From an uncultured Planctomycetaceae bacterium (GTDB lineage: Bacteria > Planctomycetota > Planctomycetia > Pirellulales > Pirellulaceae): DNA of 58,374 bases. Location: NCBI GenBank assembly GCA_903863885.1, contig CAIPEB010000285.1, forward strand, positions 1 to 58,374. The letters run 5' to 3'. Shown one piece after another: positions 1 through 8,610 of this stretch. The notes under the pieces are model-generated. The model was not told where the DNA came from, searched no databases, and saw only the letters and a list, made by a program, of their open reading frames with translations. The translations under genes and the position numbers were made by a program. Every line of letters starts with the position of its first letter. Position 1 is the first letter of the stretch.

Positions 1-2
1 GA

Positions 3-617
3 GTAACACCTGAATCACCAACATGGCCCCTTTTAGGGGCCTTCCTCATACCACCTGCTCCGCAGGTGGTTGTTGATTATCGGCGCTGGAAGCCGTCCGT
101 AATTTCGCTGTTCGAGCAGTACGACCGGGCGGCGTTCGGAGACCACGGCGGCGACGGCTTTTATCACGCCCTTGTGTTGATCAACAGATACCATTTCACG
201 TTTGCCAGCGATTATCCGCACGAATCGGCCGATCTGCTGGTCTTTGCCCGCAACGACTACGAATTGAAACCCGGACAATTGGACGCCGCAGTCGCCCATT
301 TGAAGCGAGGCCGGAATGTGCTGGTGCTCAGCGCCGAGACGACCGTCGACGGCAATCCCCAGGGTGTCGTGGGCGCCGTCCTGCGCCGCATGTCGGCGGG
401 GGACGTTCGAGCTCGCAAGTCGCCCAAAGGCGCCTGCTGGGAAATTGCGGGTTGCGGACGCATCGATCTGATGCCGGCCGGTTCCGTTCCGGACAACAGC
501 TATGTGCCGTCGCCGAAACAGGCTCCCGACGAGACCGGCATCGCGCACGGTCAGCAGTTGCTCGACGCGATCCGCGATGCCCTGCCGCCGACGGCCGCAA
601 AACCACGCAGCAAGTGA
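3..617 (+). CDS. Conserved hypothetical protein, 5' end cut by window
   Basis: The frame is open from base 3 to a TGA at 615-617, so the gene most likely continues from outside the window. A GTG at 66 would give 183 aa, but it lies in the arm of a perfect hairpin and has no ribosome binding site. The product is soluble-looking, with mixed alpha/beta character and a short basic tail ending in RSK. It has no signal peptide, membrane segment or catalytic motif that I recognise. The segment after LLVFARNDYE looks like the C-terminal part of a globular domain. The two hairpins at 25-41 and 51-69 would be translated if the gene begins upstream. The next gene is convergent, with its stop 5 bp away. 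Function unknown; a relationship to any named family is not supported. Confidence 0.55.
   Translation, partial: VTPESPTWPLLGAFLIPPAPQVVVDYRRWKPSVISLFEQYDRAAFGDHGGDGFYHALVLINRYHFTFASDYPHESADLLVFARNDYELKPGQLDAAVAHLKRGRNVLVLSAETTVDGNPQGVVGAVLRRMSAGDVRARKSPKGACWEIAGCGRIDLMPAGSVPDNSYVPSPKQAPDETGIAHGQQLLDAIRDALPPTAAKPRSK
25..41. repeat. Perfect hairpin, 6-bp stem
   Basis: GGCCCC, a 5-nt loop TTTTA and GGGGCC form a perfect stem-loop. A second perfect hairpin begins 9 bp later at 51. The pair looks like a repetitive palindromic unit rather than a terminator, because the flanking frame stays open through it. Confidence 0.6.
51..69. repeat. Perfect hairpin, 8-bp stem
   Basis: CCACCTGC, loop TCC and GCAGGTGG pair perfectly. 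It overlaps the only in-frame GTG (66) of the following gene. Together with the hairpin at 25-41 it forms a compact double-palindrome element. Confidence 0.65.
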
Positions 618-622
618 GTTGC

Positions 623-1879
623 CTACCCCTCGCGGATCTCGCGTTTCTGCGCGTCGAAGATCTGCCTCTTGCCGCTGTCAAAAGCCCGCATGGCCATCAG
701 CGCCGGCACGCAGTGGTTGTACCCGGCCTCGATCGGCGCGTTGCACAGTTTGCGCGAACGCAGGCACTGGAGCCAATCCAGGAAGTGATCCGGCGTTTCG
801 ACCGGTGCAATGGGCTGATCTTTGTCGGCGAGCTTGCTCTGCTTCATGGCGCCGGCACTGGAGCACGTCGGCGCCGTCCAGTTGCTCAGATCGATCACAC
901 CCTGGTCGCCGTAGATCTTCAGCACGTTGCCGCTGCCGTTGCCGAAGTTGGTGCAGTAGCTGACCATGAATCCCTCGGGATAGATCCACGTGGCCTGAGC
1001 GTGGTCGGGGCATGTGAACTTGTTATCGTCTTTCCAGGTAAACGTGCCGCCCTGCGCCACGCAACTGACGGGCAGCGTGGTCCCCACGATGTAGTTGTAC
1101 AGATCGATGAAGTGGCATCCCAGGTTGGCAATCGGGCCATCGGTGAAATCGCGATAGCCGTACCAGCCTGTCAGCAGTTTCGGATCAAAAGGCCGCATCG
1201 GGCGGTCCATCAGGAACTCCTTCCAATCAACATCCTGCTCCTTCACGACTTCGGCCCGTTCCATCCACGAGTACCAGTACGGCTTGGTCCCGTTTCGGCA
1301 CTGCTCGATGCGTGACACCTTGCCGATCGCGCCTGAGCGGAACAGATCGCGGCATCCGGTGCTGGTTGCGAAACTGCGGACCTGCGTGCCCATTTGCGCA
1401 ACGATGCCGCTGGACTTCACGGCATCGCAGGTTCGGTTCAGCGATTCGATGTTCATCGCGAGCGGTTTCTCGCAATACGCGTCTTTCTTTTCGCTGGCGG
1501 CTGCTTCGAGGTGCGTCGCGTGATGATGATCGCACGAGGCGATCATGACCGCGTCCACGTCCTTGAGGCCCATGATGTCGCGGTACGAAACGAACTGGCG
1601 TGCGGCCCGGCCGTACCATTCCTGGCACCGCGCGGCCGCGCGTTCCCGCCTCGGTCGCCATGGGTCGCTGACCGCTGTGATCTCGACGTTCTGCTGCTTG
1701 TCGTGCGCGTGCACGCCCGGCATGTGCGCGTCGTAGCCTCGTCCGCCGCATCCGATCACGGCGATGGAAATGCGTTCATTCGCGCCGACGACTTTGGCGT
1801 AGCTCGTTGCTGTCATGCCAAGCACTGCTCCGGCGGAAGCCGTCGCCAGGAACTGTCGTCGAGATGTTTGGGCCGTCAT
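623..1879 (-). CDS. Gfo/Idh/MocA family oxidoreductase, Tat-exported
   Basis: Predicted 418-aa NAD(P)-dependent sugar dehydrogenase-like enzyme. The N-terminus MTAQTSRRQFLATAS carries a twin-arginine signal (RRQFLA), followed by a Rossmann dinucleotide fold starting near residue 35 (IAVIGCGGRG). The family motif CEKPLA, whose lysine is usually catalytic, lies near residue 135. The C-terminal alpha/beta domain is present and the length is normal for the family. The ATG at 1879 is chosen because GGAGG lies about 7 nt upstream; the reading frame extends a further 64 codons to 2071 without any such site. It is divergent from the propeller gene at 2090, with about 210 bp between. In planctomycetes such exported paralogues are very numerous; the substrate cannot be read from sequence. 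Confidence 0.9.
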   Translation of the reverse strand: MTAQTSRRQFLATASAGAVLGMTATSYAKVVGANERISIAVIGCGGRGYDAHMPGVHAHDKQQNVEITAVSDPWRPRRERAAARCQEWYGRAARQFVSYRDIMGLKDVDAVMIASCDHHHATHLEAAASEKKDAYCEKPLAMNIESLNRTCDAVKSSGIVAQMGTQVRSFATSTGCRDLFRSGAIGKVSRIEQCRNGTKPYWYSWMERAEVVKEQDVDWKEFLMDRPMRPFDPKLLTGWYGYRDFTDGPIANLGCHFIDLYNYIVGTTLPVSCVAQGGTFTWKDDNKFTCPDHAQATWIYPEGFMVSYCTNFGNGSGNVLKIYGDQGVIDLSNWTAPTCSSAGAMKQSKLADKDQPIAPVETPDHFLDWLQCLRSRKLCNAPIEAGYNHCVPALMAMRAFDSGKRQIFDAQKREIREG

Positions 1880-2089
1880 GAGGTTGCCTCCGGGAATGTG
1901 AGACTGTGCCGATCGCAGCATTTCATCGCCTGACGCTGCACGCGTTGTATGCGGCCAAAATGGACAAATCAAGAACACGAATGCCCCGTGCATCGCACAT
2001 TCGCATTTCGATTGGTGGCCCGACGGGGGAATTGCGTGGGTTCGACCTCGGCGCGACAATGTGCAACACACATGGTTAAGGAACTAAAC

Positions 2090-3514
2090 ATGCTCGTGAA
2101 TCCAAGGTTTCACCGGGACTCCCGCGGCTCACTGGCGTCGGCAATCGCTGTGGTCTGCTGCACGCTGACTTGTTGGGGTTCTCTGCGCGCAGAGAAACTC
2201 CAGCCTCGCGTCGAAATCCAGGAAGACGTCTATCAGTACGCGCCGGCCGACAATGGCGCCGGGCCGCTCTGGTGCAGTGGCTCGACGAGCATAGTCCGGA
2301 TCGGCGACCAGGTTTTTGCGAGCGGTCTGGAAACCCTGGCCGGCCGGAAACCGTTGAACAACTGTCGATGGCAGTTCTATCAGCGAGCGGCATCCGGCTG
2401 GAAACTCCTGCGCGCCGACGAGCAGGGACGCACGCGAGAACCGTCTCCGCTGGGCGTGTTTCCCGAACAGTCGCAAGTGCTGCTTTCGGCCAATCCGACA
2501 CTCACTCCGCTCGACACGTACAACGGGCCCGCTCGGCCTGAGATCCACGTGTTCCAGACAAAAGACTTGGCGGCCGCTCCCCAGACGCTGCTGCCAGGCT
2601 GGAACGGGTCGCCGGAGTTCAGCGAACACTCGTACCGCAGCTTTGCGGTCGATGGGCCCAAGTCGGAGTTGCTGCTCTGCCAGAATATCGGCTACACGCA
2701 CAGCGAGTGGGCGTTTCGCGACGCACAGGGGCAATGGACGAGCGGACAACTGAAATGGCCCTGGGGTGCCGAGTACGACCAGCCCGAACCGATTCGCACC
2801 TGCTATCCGGACGTGATGCTGAAGAACCGGGCCGTCTACTTCTGCGGTGTCAGTGATGTTCAGGAACCTTACAAGGCCTGGCGGGAATACAAGAAGGAAA
2901 TCACCGGCCAGAATTGGGACTACGACTTTCGCCGCTTGTTCTTCACATGGACCGAGGACATCACGACCGGCAAGTTCCACGACTGGGTCGAGATCAGCAG
3001 TCGCGACAAGACGGCCGGGTGGATTATGCCGGGTGATTTGTGGGTCGGTAATGACGGTCGACTCCACATAATCTGGTCGGAACGCGCGATCGACGAACGA
3101 CTCAGGCAAAAGTTCTTTCCGGACGCGAAGCAGTCGCACTCGATCGAGTACGCAGTGCTGAAGGACGGCGCGGTTATTTCGCGAACAGCGATCGCTAAGG
3201 TCGAGGAAGGGACGCCGGGCGAACTGCCGAGCTCGCCGCGGTTTCACGTGACGGATGACGGCCGGTTGCTCGTGATCTTCTACGCCAGCGGCGTCAATCG
3301 CGACGGAAAGGCGGTTTCCGAGAACCGGATGGTCGAGTTGAACGCGGATGGAAGTATTACGCCGGCCGTGGTTGTTCCGTTGGATCCGCCTTTCAACTCG
3401 TATTTCACAGCCACGGTGCGAGCCGGAACGTCCCCGTCGCACACCTTGGATCTGCTTGGCACGCGAGCCGGAAAATCAAATACGATCAGTTACGCGAGAA
3501 TCCGCATCGAGTGA
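2090..3514 (+). CDS. Exported beta-propeller-like protein (BNR/sialidase-like)
   Basis: 474 aa. The N-terminus has a basic stretch, a hydrophobic core (SLASAIAVVCCTLTCW) and a probable cleavage after SLRA, so it should be secreted. The rest is rich in beta strands with repeated aromatic/Asp-Gly turns such as WVGNDGRLHIIWSE and VTDDGRLLVIFY, which resemble the blades of BNR-type propellers, but no strict Asp-box series is present. The ATG at 2090 is preceded by AAGGAA; an upstream in-frame ATG at 2072 and the open frame back to 1949 have no better site. The stop overlaps the area where the next gene starts, so the two are probably co-translated. Role unknown; a glycan-binding or glycan-cleaving function is inferred from the fold and neighbourhood. 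Confidence 0.75.
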   Translation: MLVNPRFHRDSRGSLASAIAVVCCTLTCWGSLRAEKLQPRVEIQEDVYQYAPADNGAGPLWCSGSTSIVRIGDQVFASGLETLAGRKPLNNCRWQFYQRAASGWKLLRADEQGRTREPSPLGVFPEQSQVLLSANPTLTPLDTYNGPARPEIHVFQTKDLAAAPQTLLPGWNGSPEFSEHSYRSFAVDGPKSELLLCQNIGYTHSEWAFRDAQGQWTSGQLKWPWGAEYDQPEPIRTCYPDVMLKNRAVYFCGVSDVQEPYKAWREYKKEITGQNWDYDFRRLFFTWTEDITTGKFHDWVEISSRDKTAGWIMPGDLWVGNDGRLHIIWSERAIDERLRQKFFPDAKQSHSIEYAVLKDGAVISRTAIAKVEEGTPGELPSSPRFHVTDDGRLLVIFYASGVNRDGKAVSENRMVELNADGSITPAVVVPLDPPFNSYFTATVRAGTSPSHTLDLLGTRAGKSNTISYARIRIE

Positions 3515-3519
3515 ACGGA

Positions 3520-6500
3520 ATGAAGATCAGGAGCATTATTGCCGTGTACCGCAGCATGTTGTCGTTGGCATCGTGGCTCGCCCTGTCGTGTTCAATGCTC
3601 TGCGCGGCCGAGCAATCCCTGTTAGTGCAGCTGCCGCCCGGCGAGACGTTGATCCAGGAGATTGCCATGTACCGGGTGGGGTGGCAGTCCTACGGAAAGG
3701 ACGCCGTCCTGATGCCGCCGGCGTGGTCAGGGCATTTTGATCCGGACACGGGCATTTCATTCCAGCCTTGGGGCAGAGTGCTCGGCCGCGATGCTCTGCT
3801 GATGCACTCGCCGTGGCACGTCCCGCCGGGCCGCACATGGGTTGAGTACGAGTTGGCTCTCCCCGCGGGCCAGGCGATACGCCTGGAATTCAGTATTGCG
3901 ATGGGGCCGGATGTGGCGTCGCCGGACAAGAGCGATGGAGTGACGTTCTCCTGTTCGCTCCGTGCCGACGGCCAGGACCGCGAGTTGATGCGCAAGCACC
4001 ACGAGCGGGCCGAGTGGCAGGATTTCCGGTTCGACCTCACTCCGTGGGCGGGAAAGACCGTAGTCTTGACACTGCAGGTCGAACCCGGGCCCCGTAATAA
4101 CTCGTCGTTCGACTACTCGTTTTTCGGCGATGCGAAAATCGTCGTCGGGGACGCGAAACAGGATCGCGTGGCCGTATTGAGATCATGGCTCGACAGCCGA
4201 GCGTACAAAGCCACCGCGTCGGCCTCGCGCGTGTCGGCGAGCAACTCGGGCAGTGTCGGCGTGGCGGGGTCGAACATTCTCCCGTTCAAGAATCAACTGG
4301 AGAAGAAGGCGGAGGACTGGCTGTTTCGTTACACCGGGGACGATTGCCAGGTGCTTTATACGTATCGCCCGAGCACGGGAACGCTGAGCGATTTCACGGT
4401 TCAAATCGATGACCAATCGCCGTTCCAGCCCGCGATGAACGGATGTGCCACGGCGACGGTCGCCAAGGAAAACAAGCCCGAGTCCGTGACGCTGCAGAAC
4501 GGTCGCGTTGTCGAGATCACCCGGAGCGGCGAACTGATTAATGCGGTTTGGGAATATGACGCGAAAGGGCGGAAGATCCGCGTGAAGTGGACATTCGGCA
4601 TGCGGGGCAAGTCGCTGCTCGTGGCCGCGCAATGCGACGAGCCGGTGATCGGCGAACTGACGCTGGGCGAAGTGGGCCTGGTCCCCGTTCGGCGAATTGT
4701 CCCTGTTCCTTACCTCAACGGCAGCGTGGCCTATCTGCCGCTGCAGCAGATTTATGTTTCGCGCTACCTGGATTGGACGAAGTCGCACAGTTCGCAATGT
4801 CCGCAGGGTAAGGCGATCTACGAGCCGAAAACGGACGGAACCCGCAATCCGATGTACGAGGTCGGCATGATTGCCGTGTCGCCCGATATCGGCGAAGTGC
4901 TTCCCAATATTCCGAATCCGCCGTCGCCCTACCTCGATGTGCTCGGACCCCGGATCATGTTGGATATCTGGGGTCACAACAACAACACCTACGCGGGCGA
5001 TGCCGAGAACCTCCGGCAGTTGAAGGACCTTGGCGTTGATAACGTAGTGATCATCCAGCACGTATGGCAGAGATACGGCTACGACGCAAAGCTGCCCGAT
5101 CATCTTCCCGCGGACCCCAATTACGGCGGTGACGAGGGGATGAAGGTCTTCGGGAGAGCGGCGAACGAATGCGGGTTCATCTGGTCACTTCACGAGAACT
5201 ACATCGATCTGTATCCGGATGCGCCCAGTTACGATCCCGCGGCACGCGTGTTGAGGGCGGACGGCACCCCCTCCCCTGCCTGGTACAACTCGGGCACTCG
5301 CGTTCAGAGCTACGGCTTGAAGTGCAATCGCGCGCTGGGGTACGCCAGGCAGAACTCACCCGAGGCTCACAGTCGGTACGGCACAACAGCCGCATATCTC
5401 GACGTTCACACGTGCGTTCCGCCCTGGCATCAACTGGATCACGAGGCCAATCAACCGATGGCGGCCATGGCCAAGGCTAAGGTGCAGTACGACACTGAAC
5501 TGTTCCAGTTCGAGCGAGACTCGCACCAGGGGCCGTTGTTCGGCGAGGGAGCGAATCACTTTTACTGGGCCGGGCGCTGCGACGGAGTGGAAGCTCAGGT
5601 TGCCGGCGGCGAGGATCATGCGCCGCTGTTGGACTTTGATCTCCTGAAGATCCACCCGCAAATGGTCAACCACGGGATGGGGTATTACGAACGCTGGTTC
5701 CGCAGCGGCTACGACCATCGACTCGGCGAAGAGACCGGTACGGTCGAACAGATCGACAAATACCGCGCCATGGAAATCGCCTATGCACACGCGGGATTCG
5801 TCGGCTCGCCCCACGATCACAACTGGCACTGGGTCGTGCGCGAGCATCACCTGATGCATCCCGTCCAGCGGTTGTACAACGCGGCTAAGCCCGTGGAAAT
5901 TGTCTACGAAGTCGACGGACAGTTTGTAACGGCCAGCGTCGCGGTCGCCATGGGCAATACCTGGCGACAACGTATTCGTTATGCGAATGGACTGACCGTA
6001 TGGATCAACTGGCGCAGCGAACCATGGACGGTCGAAGGACGCCAGTTGCCCCAGTGGGGATTTCTGGCCCTTGGGCCTAAGACCGACGTCAGCACCTCGC
6101 TGCGTGACGGCAGGATCGCCGATTACGTCGATTGCCCTGAATACGTCTTTGCCGACGCACGGACTTCATTTTTCATGCCCTACCGGCACGGCCCCGTCGC
6201 CATCGAACCGCGGCTTCGCGACTTTGAACATTTAGGCGGCAATCGCATCAGGGTCACTTATGAGTGGGTTGTCGGTGAGGATATTGACAAGGACTTCCAC
6301 TGTTTTGTGCACGGGGTGAACCAACAGCAGAAGGAAGCGCCGGATCACATCGTGTTTCAGCAGGACCACAATCTTCCGAAGCCGACGAGCCAATGGCGGA
6401 AGGGTGACGTGATTGTCGATGGACCGTATGAGTTGGCCATCGGTGACCAGTTCGATTCGTACGACTTAACGATCGGTCTGCATCAAGGCGGTCGGATCAA

Positions 6501-6951
6501 TCTGAAGGGACTGCGCGACGCCTCGAATCGAGTCATCATCGCTCGACTGGCGGTCAAGAAAGAAGCGGGCAAGATCAAGAGCGTCTCCGCCATCAGGCCC
6601 ACCGAGGCCGAGATTGTCGGCGGCACGAAAAGTGCTGATTTTCAGGCTCATTTGAACCCTGCCGGCACGTTTGTCGAGTTTGGTTCGCTGGGCACGGACG
6701 GGTCGGTCAAGATCAACAAAGAAGCTGACCGCCTCGTGCTGTTTCCTTACCCACGTGATTGCGAGTTCAAGATAGCGCTCGATCTCGATCAACTGGCCCC
6801 GGCCGGAAAGGGCAAGACACCCGAAGCTCGAGCGCTTGCCGCCGGCGACCAGCACGACCTCGGCCCAGTGGTTATGCAGCGCGAAGGGAATCGCTACGTG
6901 CTGCGCTGCGGGCTGAAAGGAGCGGGTCGGTATGTCATCACGTGGAAGTAG
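3520..6951 (+). CDS. Large exported glycosidase-like protein (GH101/DUF5696-like TIM barrel)
   Basis: 1143 aa with a signal peptide (hydrophobic MLSLASWLALSCSMLCAAE). The N-terminal ~150 residues look like a jelly-roll carbohydrate-binding module. A beta-rich domain follows to about residue 450, then a probable (beta/alpha)8 barrel. The barrel contains ENYIDLYPD, AYLDVHT (Asp near residue 627) and PLFGEGANHFYW (Glu near residue 674), placed like the nucleophile and acid/base of GH101-type enzymes. This assignment is by motif pattern only. The C-terminal third is beta-rich. The ATG at 3520 follows the previous stop by 5 bp; a GTG at 3511 overlapping that stop (GTGA) would add three residues. 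Probably acts on extracellular glycans with the preceding propeller protein. Confidence 0.72.
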   Translation: MKIRSIIAVYRSMLSLASWLALSCSMLCAAEQSLLVQLPPGETLIQEIAMYRVGWQSYGKDAVLMPPAWSGHFDPDTGISFQPWGRVLGRDALLMHSPWHVPPGRTWVEYELALPAGQAIRLEFSIAMGPDVASPDKSDGVTFSCSLRADGQDRELMRKHHERAEWQDFRFDLTPWAGKTVVLTLQVEPGPRNNSSFDYSFFGDAKIVVGDAKQDRVAVLRSWLDSRAYKATASASRVSASNSGSVGVAGSNILPFKNQLEKKAEDWLFRYTGDDCQVLYTYRPSTGTLSDFTVQIDDQSPFQPAMNGCATATVAKENKPESVTLQNGRVVEITRSGELINAVWEYDAKGRKIRVKWTFGMRGKSLLVAAQCDEPVIGELTLGEVGLVPVRRIVPVPYLNGSVAYLPLQQIYVSRYLDWTKSHSSQCPQGKAIYEPKTDGTRNPMYEVGMIAVSPDIGEVLPNIPNPPSPYLDVLGPRIMLDIWGHNNNTYAGDAENLRQLKDLGVDNVVIIQHVWQRYGYDAKLPDHLPADPNYGGDEGMKVFGRAANECGFIWSLHENYIDLYPDAPSYDPAARVLRADGTPSPAWYNSGTRVQSYGLKCNRALGYARQNSPEAHSRYGTTAAYLDVHTCVPPWHQLDHEANQPMAAMAKAKVQYDTELFQFERDSHQGPLFGEGANHFYWAGRCDGVEAQVAGGEDHAPLLDFDLLKIHPQMVNHGMGYYERWFRSGYDHRLGEETGTVEQIDKYRAMEIAYAHAGFVGSPHDHNWHWVVREHHLMHPVQRLYNAAKPVEIVYEVDGQFVTASVAVAMGNTWRQRIRYANGLTVWINWRSEPWTVEGRQLPQWGFLALGPKTDVSTSLRDGRIADYVDCPEYVFADARTSFFMPYRHGPVAIEPRLRDFEHLGGNRIRVTYEWVVGEDIDKDFHCFVHGVNQQQKEAPDHIVFQQDHNLPKPTSQWRKGDVIVDGPYELAIGDQFDSYDLTIGLHQGGRINLKGLRDASNRVIIARLAVKKEAGKIKSVSAIRPTEAEIVGGTKSADFQAHLNPAGTFVEFGSLGTDGSVKINKEADRLVLFPYPRDCEFKIALDLDQLAPAGKGKTPEARALAAGDQHDLGPVVMQREGNRYVLRCGLKGAGRYVITWK

Positions 6952-6956
6952 GTGTT

Positions 6957-6977
6957 CGCCTTTCGCTTCGGAAGGCG
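6957..6977. repeat. Imperfect palindrome downstream of glycosidase-like gene
   Basis: CGCCTT and AAGGCG pair around a 9-nt loop directly after the stop at 6951. There is no T-run, so I list it as a palindromic repeat, though it could also slow transcription. Confidence 0.4.
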
Positions 6978-7024
6978 ACACACGCCGTGGATTGCCGGCG
7001 TCGCGAAGCGACAGCATGAAGGTA

Positions 7025-7046
7025 GCCGTGGGTTTCAACCCACGGC
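7025..7046. repeat. REP-like hairpin GCCGTGGG/CCCACGGC
   Basis: An 8-bp perfect stem with loop TTTCAA. Hairpins of this form are, to my knowledge, common extragenic palindromes in planctomycete genomes. It lies between two convergent genes in a 280-bp gap with two further palindromes. Confidence 0.6.
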
Positions 7047-7171
7047 GGTTCTCCGTGTTTCGGTGGTTCGTCATCCCGTTTGACGGAGGAGGCCACGGTT
7101 GGGGACGTATTGCCACGGGTGAAAGATGCTCGCGCGATTCCGATGCCTCATTGATGTTGGCCCCGCATTCT

Positions 7172-7207
7172 GGTGTGCCCGCGCTCGCTTTGCGAGCTGG
7201 ACACACC
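7172..7207. repeat. Nested palindrome (REP-like)
   Basis: The outer arms GGTGTG (7172-7177) and CACACC (7202-7207) enclose a perfect hairpin GCTCGC-TTT-GCGAGC (7183-7197). It sits just downstream of the stop of the acyltransferase-like gene (7232, minus strand), where it could act as a transcription or RNA stability element. Confidence 0.6.
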
Positions 7208-7231
7208 CTACGGATGCGGCGCATTCGCAGG

Positions 7232-8425
7232 TCATAATTTCAGAAACAGCCCCTGTTTCTCGAGGTGCCGCAGGAACACGTAGCAAATTGCGAACGAGAC
7301 GCCGAAGGCTGCGAAGATGTACCACAACGGGCTGTCCTTCGGAGTGAATGGGTGAATCGCATAATTCACCAATTCGTGCAGTATGTAGCCGGCCAAGGCA
7401 TTCGTTCCGAGCGTGCGGAACACTCCGAGTTGGAGTTTTCCAAAATCGCAGAATGCGACGAACAGAGCGTAGACGGCCGCCGACAGTCCCGCGGCAAACG
7501 TCAGGTATGAGATGCTCCCCGCGCGCTGGCTCATCGTCCAGATGTTCACGGGACGCGTGGGCGGCACAAACGGCGGTTCGACGAGCAGGCCTTTCCAGCC
7601 TTCGGCCGAGGAATACTGATTGGGGGCGGTGACGAGGTTGAGACACGAGATCGCGTAACCGAGAGCCATCAGGATCGCCGCGAATCCGACAAGTCGCACG
7701 AGGCAGTAGCGATCCAGCCGCGCGACGATGTCGTAAGCCACGGAGCCCGCAATGGCGGGAATGGTCCAGCCAAGGAAACCAAGCGGGCCGCCGTCGATCC
7801 CCGGCCGAGTCATTTCCCAGTGGTAGTAGCCGAATTGGGACGCGAGGTGAAACGCCGCTGCCGACAGGATCGCGAAGAGCAATCGCCATCTTGTTTTCAT
7901 GGCAATGACCGGGGTAATCCACAGCGACGTGATCGCTATGTGCGTCAACGTCTGGAAGAAGTCGCGCTGGAAGGCGGTGCGCAGAAAACCCCACCATCCC
8001 AACTCGCGCAGTTCGCTCCAACTCTTGTATTCGCCATCGAGATGGTGCACCACCGCGGCGACCAGCAGCAGTCCAAGGCAGCGCTGCAATGCATGGCGAT
8101 AAGCCGATGCGGCGCCGGCTTTGGCGGACCGTCGCAGAAATGTGAGCCGATACGCAAACCCTACCGCGAAGAGAAAATGCGGCATGATCGTGTCGGCATA
8201 ACTGCAGAATGTGTTGTGGTGGCAGAGCAGCGGCAGCGTTGCCTTGATTGCGGTAAATGACCCGACGAAATTCACAAGGAACATGCCGGCCACCGTGTAG
8301 CCGCGAAACTGGTCGAGTGAGGCCAGACGCGGCTCGCGGTTGCCTGCGCCGGGCGGCGCGTGCGTTGGTGACCCGGCAGAAGGCGATCCTTCTGCCCCGT
8401 TTTTCGTTTCAGTCGCCGTTGTCAC
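7232..8425 (-). CDS. Heparan-alpha-glucosaminide N-acetyltransferase-like membrane protein
   Basis: 397 aa with about ten hydrophobic segments. After a hydrophilic, Pro/Gly-rich N-terminal ~35 residues comes the hallmark RLASLDQFRGYTVAGMFLVNF, the first helix of the HGSNAT/DUF5009 acyltransferase family, which moves acyl groups across membranes onto sugars. HNTFCSYADTIMPHFLF (residues ~75-90) follows with the usual conserved polar residues. I choose the GTG at 8425 because GGAGG stands 5 nt upstream. The frame stays open for another 185 codons to 8980, but that part is antisense to the PQQ gene. A repeat element (8478-8604) lies just upstream, in the likely promoter region. Acetylation of an envelope or extracellular glycan is inferred. 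Confidence 0.82.
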   Translation of the reverse strand: MTTATETKNGAEGSPSAGSPTHAPPGAGNREPRLASLDQFRGYTVAGMFLVNFVGSFTAIKATLPLLCHHNTFCSYADTIMPHFLFAVGFAYRLTFLRRSAKAGAASAYRHALQRCLGLLLVAAVVHHLDGEYKSWSELRELGWWGFLRTAFQRDFFQTLTHIAITSLWITPVIAMKTRWRLLFAILSAAAFHLASQFGYYHWEMTRPGIDGGPLGFLGWTIPAIAGSVAYDIVARLDRYCLVRLVGFAAILMALGYAISCLNLVTAPNQYSSAEGWKGLLVEPPFVPPTRPVNIWTMSQRAGSISYLTFAAGLSAAVYALFVAFCDFGKLQLGVFRTLGTNALAGYILHELVNYAIHPFTPKDSPLWYIFAAFGVSFAICYVFLRHLEKQGLFLKL

Positions 8426-8477
8426 TTTGGCCTCCAACGCACGCGTTCGACGCAAGTTCTTTGAAGGTTTCTTGGAA

Positions 8478-8604
8478 TTCACATTCCTTTCGGGGAGAGT
8501 CGGCCCGGCAGGACCGGAGAGGGGAAAGTGACCCTCCCGGAACGCTTTCGCGTCCGACCTTCCCGCATTGCAGGAGGGTGAATTGGTTTCTTTCAAACAC
8601 GTTC
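8478..8604. repeat. Dispersed intergenic repeat, copy 1
   Basis: This stretch aligns with 19245-19378. Shared blocks in the same order are TTCAC-ATTC, GGAGAGTCGGCCCGGCAGG, AGAGGG, CCCTCC, GCGTCCGAC, TCCCGCA, GGAGGGTGAA and CAAACACGTTC. Copy 1 ends in CAAACACGTTC (8594-8604) but its left arm is degraded. It lies between the PQQ gene stop and the acyltransferase-like start. Confidence 0.75.
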
Positions 8605-8610
8605 TTCGAG

